Source: Rhodococcus rhodochrous | GTDB lineage: Bacteria; Actinomycetota; Actinomycetes; Mycobacteriales; Mycobacteriaceae | Assembly: GCF_900187265.1 (NCBI RefSeq) | Contig: NZ_LT906450.1 | Coordinates: 4,021,444-4,085,443, forward strand | DNA: 64,000 bases | Reading direction: 5' to 3' | Shown: positions 59,063-64,000 of the stretch, one piece after another | How the letters are laid out: each line of letters begins with the position of its first letter | Position numbering within the stretch: position 1 is the stretch's first letter | Program-made: the position numbers and the translations under genes | Notes under the pieces: model-generated | Seen by the model: the letters and a program-made list of their open reading frames with translations, nothing else | Databases searched by the model: none | What the model was told of the DNA's origin: nothing

Positions 59063-60024
59063 GCGGACTCCTCGATTCGCTCACGTCCGGTCAGGGTCAG
59101 GAACGCCTCGTCGAGACCCACGCGGCGTCGGCCGATGTCGTCGACGGGGACACCTGCCTCGCCGAGGGCGCGCAGCACCGGCAGCAACGGCACCGAGTGG
59201 GCCTCGGTCGTGAACGACAGCCGGACCGAGTCGTTCGCCCCCGGCGTCCGGACGCCGGTGTGGCGCAGGCCGAATGCGCCGATGACGGCGACGGCCTCGT
59301 CGACGTGGGCGGCACCGGGCAGGACGAGGTCGAGTCCGGAGCCGACCGCCTCCTTGATCTCGGCGGGAGTGCCGGTCGCGATCGTCCGGCCCGCGTCGAG
59401 GATGGTGATGTCGTCGGCAAGCCGGTCGGCCTCGTCGAGATACTGCGTGGTGAGCAGGACCGCGGTGCCCTCGGCGACCAGTTCGCCGACCATCCCGTAG
59501 ATCTCGTTGCGACTGCTCGGATCGAGACCGGTGGTCGGTTCGTCGAGGAAGAGCACGTCGGGTCGCACGAGCATCCCGCCGAGCAGATCCAGCCGCCGGC
59601 GCATGCCGCCGGAGTAGGTGCTCGCCTGCCGGTTCGCAGCGTCGGCCAGACCGAAGCGGTCGAGCAGTTCGACCGCGCGGGCGTGGGCGGCGCGACCGGC
59701 CAGACCGTGCAGGCGAGCGACGATCGTCAGGTTCTCGACACCGGTCAGCCGCAGATCCACCGCGTGGTACTGGCCGACGAAGCCGATGCAGCGCTTCACG
59801 CGGGCCGCATCGCGCACCACGTCGAAGCCGCGTACGCGGGCACGACCGGCCGTGGGCCGCAGCAGGGTGGCGAGCATCCGCACGGTGGTGGTCTTCCCCG
59901 ATCCGTTCGGACCGAGGAGCGCATGGACGCGTCCCGGCGGGACGCGCAGCTGGACGTCGTCGACGACGGTGCGATCACCGAACGTCCGGGTGAGGCCTTC
60001 CGCCTCGAGTGCCATCTCGGTCAC
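59059..60024 (-). CDS. DrrA-like ABC transporter ATPase
   Basis: The 321-residue protein has Walker A GPNGSGKTTT, signature TYSGGMRRRLDL, Walker B VLFLDEPTTGLDP, and the roughly 100-residue C-terminal extension typical of DrrA-like daunorubicin-resistance ATPases. GTG 60024 follows AGAGGCGG; ATG 60015 is the alternative. It lies divergent from a TetR gene across two nearly identical operators, so the exporter is probably inducible. Confidence 0.9.
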   Translation of the reverse strand: MTEMALEAEGLTRTFGDRTVVDDVQLRVPPGRVHALLGPNGSGKTTTVRMLATLLRPTAGRARVRGFDVVRDAARVKRCIGFVGQYHAVDLRLTGVENLTIVARLHGLAGRAAHARAVELLDRFGLADAANRQASTYSGGMRRRLDLLGGMLVRPDVLFLDEPTTGLDPSSRNEIYGMVGELVAEGTAVLLTTQYLDEADRLADDITILDAGRTIATGTPAEIKEAVGSGLDLVLPGAAHVDEAVAVIGAFGLRHTGVRTPGANDSVRLSFTTEAHSVPLLPVLRALGEAGVPVDDIGRRRVGLDEAFLTLTGRERIEESA

Positions 60025-60039
60025 GATCCGCCTCTCGAC

Positions 60040-60090
60040 TGGGAACAACGTTCGCAGTTCGAGGGTACTCATCTGCGAACATCGTTCGCA
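60040..60090. promoter_or_regulatory. Twin TetR operators
   Basis: TGCGAACATCGTTCGCA (60074-60090) is a 17-bp palindrome. TGGGAACAACGTTCGCA (60040-60056) matches it at 15 of 17 positions. Their centres are 34 bases apart, between the divergent exporter and TetR genes, as for autoregulating TetR repressors. Confidence 0.75.
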
Positions 60091-60118
60091 ACCCGTTCGA
60101 GGAGGCATGCTGTCCTGC

Positions 60119-60832
60119 ATGACGGTCTCCGACTCGATCTGGCTGCGGTCCGACACCGGGCGTCCCGGTCCGCGACCGGCCTACACGCTCGACCAGCTCG
60201 CGGACGCGTGCGTGCGGATCGCCGACGAGGACGGCATCCGCGCCCTGTCCATGCGCAGGCTCGCCGACACCCTCGGTACCGCCCCCGCGTCGCTCTACCG
60301 CTACGTCTCGGGCAAGACCGATCTCGTGGACCTCATGGTCGACCGAGCCGGCGCCGAATACCGCTTCGCTCCACTGACCGGCGACGTGCGCGCCGACGTA
60401 CTCGACATCGCCGAACAGTCCCGCGCGATCCACCGCCGGCACCCCTGGCTGAGCCAGGTCACCGCATCGACGCTCGGCCCGAACTCGATGCGGTATCTCG
60501 ACCACCTCGTCGGCGCCCTCGCCCCCGCCGGACTCGACCCGACCGCGACGATGACCGGAGTCGCCCTCCTGTCGGGGTGGGTCACCAACTTCGCCGCGCA
60601 GGAGGCCGCCGGGATGTCGGCAGGGGCGGCCGGCGGCGGAGCCGCGCACATCGCCGCGATGCTCGAGCACGGCGACTACCCGCACCTCACCGCCCTGATG
60701 ACCGGCGCGTCCTCCGGGGGGCCCGCAGGGGACGCCGCCGATCCCGACGGCGGCAGCGGTACCGATGCGAACGACCGTGCGTTCCGCGCCGGCATCGACG
60801 CGCTCCTGTTCGGCATCGCGCCGACTCGCTGA
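60119..60832 (+). CDS. TetR-family repressor of the exporter
   Basis: The 237-residue protein has a TetR DNA-binding domain at about residues 20-70 (LDQLADACVRIADEDGIRALSMRRLADTLGTAPASLYRYVSGK, in parts). Its C-terminal ligand domain is of the TetR_C_11 sort (RRHPWLSQVT, LSGWVTNFAAQEA). ATG 60119 is chosen; ATG 60107 is also in frame but sits one base from GGAGG. It should bind the twin operators upstream and release them on binding a drug-like ligand. Confidence 0.88.
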   Translation: MTVSDSIWLRSDTGRPGPRPAYTLDQLADACVRIADEDGIRALSMRRLADTLGTAPASLYRYVSGKTDLVDLMVDRAGAEYRFAPLTGDVRADVLDIAEQSRAIHRRHPWLSQVTASTLGPNSMRYLDHLVGALAPAGLDPTATMTGVALLSGWVTNFAAQEAAGMSAGAAGGGAAHIAAMLEHGDYPHLTALMTGASSGGPAGDAADPDGGSGTDANDRAFRAGIDALLFGIAPTR

Positions 60833-60850
60833 CGGCGCGCGGCGTTCGGC

Positions 60851-61969
60851 TAACTGTTGCGGGTCATGACGTTGTAGACACCACCAGGGGCTGACGAAGG
60901 CGGACGGGCCTTCCGACGGCAGGATGGGAAGTACCACCAACTCATCCGCCGAACGAAAGAACCCGTCCGTGCTCCACCGTAACGCCCCACTGTCCGTCGA
61001 AGGTCGCCGCCGTCTCGTCGAGCGGTGCCAGACTCGTCCGCTGTCCCATGTCGCCGCCGAGATGGGGATCTCCCGGGCCTGCGCCAGCAAATGGATGGCC
61101 CGCTACCGCGAACACGGTGAACTCGGCCTGCTCGACCGCCCCAGCGTCCCGCACCACCACCCCACCGCGACCCCGGCCGAGACCGTGGCGCGGATCGAGA
61201 CCCTGCGACGGAAGCACAAGTGGTCCGCGGCTCGTATCGCACACGAGCTCGCCGCCGACGGCATCAGCATCTCGGTACGCACCGTCAGCCGGCACCTCGC
61301 TCACCTCGGCTTGAACCGGCGCAGGTTCCTCGATCCGAACGGCGAGAACAACCGCCAGCCACGCCGGATCATCGCCCGCTGGCCCGGCCACATGGTGCAC
61401 GTCGACATCAAAAAAGTCGGCCGAATCCCCGACGGCGGTGGCTGGCGGGTCCACGGCAAGGGCTCGGATCAGGCCAAGAAAGTCGAGCGCGCCAAGACCG
61501 CCGGTGCCCGCGCCGGCTACGTCTACCTGCACTCGGCGGTCGACGGGTTCTCCCGCCTCGCCTACACCGAGGCCCTGGCCGACGAGAAAGCCGCCACGGC
61601 AATCGGGTTCATGCACCGGGCGAGAGTGTTCTTCGCCGCCCACGGCATCGTGCACATCCACCGGGTGGTCACCGACAACGGGTCCTGCTACCGGGCGAAG
61701 GACTTCGCGAAAGTGCTCCACGGTGGCCGGCATCAACGGATCACCCCGTACACCCCTCGTCACAACGGGAAGGTCGAGCGCTACAACCGGATTCTGGCCG
61801 AGGAGTTCCTCTACGCCCGCGTCTGGGTCAGCGAACGGCAACGCGCCCAGGCGCTACAGGTGTGGAATGTGCACTACAACTATCATCGTCCGCATACTGC
61901 CGTCGGTAATCGGCCGCCCGCGAGCAAACTCCGGACCGGTGTCACCAACGTCATGGCCTCATACAGCTA
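60851..61969 (+). mobile_element. IS481-family insertion sequence
   Basis: The left end (60851-60882) and the right end (61938-61969) are imperfect inverted repeats of 32 bases sharing CATGACGTTG and GACACC. One intact transposase gene fills the element. No clear target duplication was found. The right end carries the stop codons of both the transposase and the convergent response-regulator gene. Confidence 0.85.
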
Positions 61970-61970
61970 A
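60969..61970 (+). CDS. IS481-type DDE transposase
   Basis: GTG 60969 begins MLHRNAPLSVEGRRRLVERC, the usual IS481 start; the frame is open to an ATG at 60924. An HTH domain (AAEMGISRACASKWMARYREHG) precedes the integrase core with catalytic Asp in HVDIKK, Asp in VTDNGSCY and Glu in NGKVERYNR. The frame is complete, so the copy may be active. The last codons lie within the right inverted repeat. Confidence 0.9.
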   Translation: MLHRNAPLSVEGRRRLVERCQTRPLSHVAAEMGISRACASKWMARYREHGELGLLDRPSVPHHHPTATPAETVARIETLRRKHKWSAARIAHELAADGISISVRTVSRHLAHLGLNRRRFLDPNGENNRQPRRIIARWPGHMVHVDIKKVGRIPDGGGWRVHGKGSDQAKKVERAKTAGARAGYVYLHSAVDGFSRLAYTEALADEKAATAIGFMHRARVFFAAHGIVHIHRVVTDNGSCYRAKDFAKVLHGGRHQRITPYTPRHNGKVERYNRILAEEFLYARVWVSERQRAQALQVWNVHYNYHRPHTAVGNRPPASKLRTGVTNVMASYS

Positions 61971-62605
61971 CCCAGGATCCCCCGGTCGTAGGCGGCTGCG
62001 ACCGCCGCTGCCCTGTCCTTCACCTCGAGCTTCGCGAAGACGTGGGTCAGGTGGGTCTTCACGGTCGCCTCGCTGACGAACAGTTCCTGGGCGATGGCCC
62101 GGTTCGAGGTGCCCTTCGCGACGAGCGCCAGCACCTCACGCTCCCGGGCGCTGAGCGCCTGCGGGGCGGTGGGTGTCCGCATGTGGTTCATCAACCGCGA
62201 CGCGACCACCGGCGACAAGACGGTCCGTCCCTCCGCCGCAGCCCGCACCCCGGCGAACAGGTCGTCCCGCAGAGCGTCCTTGAGCAGGTAGCCGGTCGCG
62301 CCGGCCTCGATCGCAGGCACGGTGTCGGCGTCCGTGTCGTAGGTCGTCAGCACCAGGACGCGACTACGCGCACCTCGCGCGACGAGTTCGGTGATCGCCT
62401 GCACTCCCCCGCCTCCCGGCATCCGCAGGTCCATGAGCACCACGTCGGGATCGAGTTCGAGCGTGAGGGTCACGGCCTCCGGACCGGAGGCGGCCTCCCC
62501 GACCACGTCGAATTCCGGGGATGCGGCGAACATTCCGCGCAGGCCGTCCCGCACGACGGGGTGGTCGTCGACGATCAGCACGGTGATCTCGTCCGCGTCG
62601 GTCAC
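61967..62605 (-). CDS. NarL/LuxR-type response regulator
   Basis: The protein has a receiver domain (VLIVDDHPVVRDGLRGMF, phospho-acceptor Asp in DVVLMDLRMPGGGG). A LuxR-type HTH follows (LSAREREVLALVAKGTSNRAIAQELFVSEATVKTHLTHVFAKL). GTG 62605 has GGGGAGG upstream; GTG 62626 overlaps the kinase stop and lies in a near-duplicate of the same sequence. The TAG stop lies in the right end of the IS481 element, so the native C-terminus may have been a few residues different. Confidence 0.9.
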   Translation of the reverse strand: MTDADEITVLIVDDHPVVRDGLRGMFAASPEFDVVGEAASGPEAVTLTLELDPDVVLMDLRMPGGGGVQAITELVARGARSRVLVLTTYDTDADTVPAIEAGATGYLLKDALRDDLFAGVRAAAEGRTVLSPVVASRLMNHMRTPTAPQALSAREREVLALVAKGTSNRAIAQELFVSEATVKTHLTHVFAKLEVKDRAAAVAAAYDRGILG

Positions 62606-62622
62606 GACATCCTCCCCGTCGG

Positions 62623-63858
62623 TCACGACGTCCTCCCGGCCCTGATCAGCGGCACCCGCACCGAGACCGCGGTCCCCACACCCGGTTCGGACTCGACGTC
62701 CACGACGCCGGCGATCCGGTCGGCACGGGACTGCATGCCCCGCAACCCGAATCCGTCGCCCGGTGTCGCGCACGGATCGAAACCGCATCCGTCGTCCCGG
62801 ATGTCCACACTCACTTCGTCGTCCATGTAGGACACCGTGACACCGGCACGGTGTGCGGAGGAATGCTTGGCGACGTTCGCGAGGGCCTCCTGGGTGATGC
62901 GGAACAACGTCACTCCGATGTCGTCGTGCAACGGTTCGGTGGTGCCCGTGACCGTGAGATCGGCCCGGATCCCGTTTTCGGCCGACCATCTCTCCACCTC
63001 GTGGGCCAGCGCGTCGTCGAGCGTGCGGTGCTCGAGTGCCTCGGGAGCGAGATTGCGCACCGAGCGGCGGGCATCGCCGAGGCTGCGTCGCGCAAGGTCC
63101 GTGGCCCTCTCGACGTGGCGCCGCGCCGCCTCCGGATCGGCGGTGTCCTGCGCCGCCTGCAACTGCGTGACGATCCCGGCCAGGCCCTGGGCGAGGGTGT
63201 CGTGGATCTCGGCGGCGAGCCGGCGGCGCTCGTCGTCGATCCCCGCTTCCCGGGCGTGCACCAGCAGCTGCGCGTGCAGGGCCTGGTTCTCGGACAGCGC
63301 GTTCTCGAGTCGGACGTTGGTGCGTTCGAGTTCGGTGATCGCAGCGAGCCGTTCGAGACTTCGCTGCTCGTCGCGTTCGGCGAGCCTCATCATCAGCATG
63401 GAGATCGAAGCGTTGAGCACGACGAGGAGCCCGAACGCGATCCACATCGTCGTGTCCTCCGGCGGCAGACCACCCGCCTGCGAACCCGCCACCGTCACAG
63501 CGGTGACGAGCAGCCCGAACCGGATCCAGCGATCCGGCAGCATCGCGTGGGCATCGAAGTAGCCGGAGGCCGCGTAGATCGCGAAGAACGGGTTGAGCCA
63601 ACTCAGGACGAACGCCAGGGCAGACCGGAGCAGGTAGTAGACCGCGTCGCCCTCCGGCATCGACCGGCGGCGGCGACCGCGCCACAGTTCCAGACCCACC
63701 GCCACCGCGGTGAGCACCGCTGCCGTGTACCGCTCGGCGGGACTCATCAACAACGTCGCGGTGCCGACGGACAGGACGGTGCCGGTGGCGAGCATCCCCA
63801 CCGGCGCCCATCTGTAGGTCCGAAGCCACGGATCGTCGGTGGTCGTCGGTGCCGTCAT
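62623..63858 (-). CDS. Sensor histidine kinase, HisKA_3 type
   Basis: The 411-residue protein has about five N-terminal membrane helices (residues 20-150), a coiled-coil linker, then the phospho-His box DERRRLAAEIHDTLAQGLAG. The HATPase domain ends with VDIRDDGCGFDP and GFGLRGMQSRA. It pairs with the adjacent response regulator. The membrane sensor with short loops fits envelope or lipid signals, as in LiaS/DesK-like kinases. It follows a partial ABC-2-like permease gene by 26 bases. Confidence 0.92.
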   Translation of the reverse strand: MTAPTTTDDPWLRTYRWAPVGMLATGTVLSVGTATLLMSPAERYTAAVLTAVAVGLELWRGRRRRSMPEGDAVYYLLRSALAFVLSWLNPFFAIYAASGYFDAHAMLPDRWIRFGLLVTAVTVAGSQAGGLPPEDTTMWIAFGLLVVLNASISMLMMRLAERDEQRSLERLAAITELERTNVRLENALSENQALHAQLLVHAREAGIDDERRRLAAEIHDTLAQGLAGIVTQLQAAQDTADPEAARRHVERATDLARRSLGDARRSVRNLAPEALEHRTLDDALAHEVERWSAENGIRADLTVTGTTEPLHDDIGVTLFRITQEALANVAKHSSAHRAGVTVSYMDDEVSVDIRDDGCGFDPCATPGDGFGLRGMQSRADRIAGVVDVESEPGVGTAVSVRVPLIRAGRTS

Positions 63859-63884
63859 GGCTTCCAGGATGACGGTCGACGCGG

Positions 63885-64000
63885 TCACTGCCAACGGAAC
63901 CACCGGATCGCCACGCCGGTCAGGACGACGGTCCAACCCACCACGACCGCGATGCCACCGAGGTTCGGCAGGCCGCCCGCGGCGGTCTCGTCGAGCAGTT
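63885..64000 (-). CDS. C-terminal end of a membrane protein, probably an ABC permease (partial)
   Basis: Only the last 37 residues are in the window: a Gly/Pro/Asn-rich loop, one membrane helix (GIAVVVGWTVVLTGVAI) and the end RWFRWQ. This end is typical of ABC-2 exporter permeases. It is 26 bases upstream of the kinase gene on the same strand, an arrangement in which the two-component system regulates the transporter. Confidence 0.55.
   Translation of the reverse strand, partial: LLDETAAGGLPNLGGIAVVVGWTVVLTGVAIRWFRWQ

Overview
This is high-GC chromosomal DNA from a mycolic-acid actinobacterium, most likely Rhodococcus or a close relative. The assignment rests on remembered family and synteny knowledge, not on a search. 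A set of genes matches the Mycobacterium tuberculosis Rv0462-Rv0476 block in inverted order: DUF2516, HbhA-like protein, XRE regulator, DUF445 protein and TetR regulator at 0.2-4.1 kb; FadB2, isocitrate lyase and RamB at 31.7-37.2 kb; lipoamide dehydrogenase at 56.8-58.2 kb. Large accessory blocks separate these anchors. No rRNA, tRNA or CRISPR array was seen.

Region by region. 0.2-4.1 kb: the conserved anchor. 4.1-7.4 kb: a DUF4873 protein, a PPK2 polyphosphate kinase whose 3' end is tandemly duplicated, and a frameshifted dihydrofolate-reductase-like gene behind an AraC regulator. 7.4-28.1 kb: a general-stress island holding a GSP39-like SDR, a haem-oxygenase-fold protein, Dps, CDGSH and HemK-like proteins, FAD oxidoreductases, PfkB kinase, SurE, PfpI, OtsA, a PAS-ANTAR protein and several mini membrane proteins. 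It ends in a STAS / RsbW / SigF-type sigma-factor module. Many promoters here share the pattern GTTT-N16-GGGTAT, so the sigma factor probably controls its own neighbourhood. 28.2-37.6 kb: central carbon metabolism, namely alcohol dehydrogenase, a MetE homologue that has lost three of four zinc ligands, FadB2, AceA, a flavohaemoprotein and RamB.

37.7-39.2 kb is an IS3-type element placed inside an imperfect palindrome. 40.4-52.0 kb is a complete urea-use locus: UrtABCDE transporter, GntR regulator, an AhpD-like protein, urea carboxylase and allophanate hydrolase. The sequence shows candidate GlnR boxes and a shared GTATACAG motif that fits the GntR protein. 52.1-56.7 kb holds a DesA3-type desaturase with its reductase, then a cupin and a methyltransferase divergent from a Cys-containing helix-turn-helix regulator around an iron-box-like palindrome. 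56.8-64 kb holds lipoamide dehydrogenase, a DrrAB-like ABC exporter with a divergent TetR regulator and two matching operators, an IS481-type element, and a NarL-type two-component system whose response-regulator stop codon lies in the IS end.

Several start codons were moved downstream of the longest open frame where a promoter -10, a ribosome-binding site or family length argues for it; each case is stated. Family names come from recognition of motifs and sequence character, and no database was consulted.
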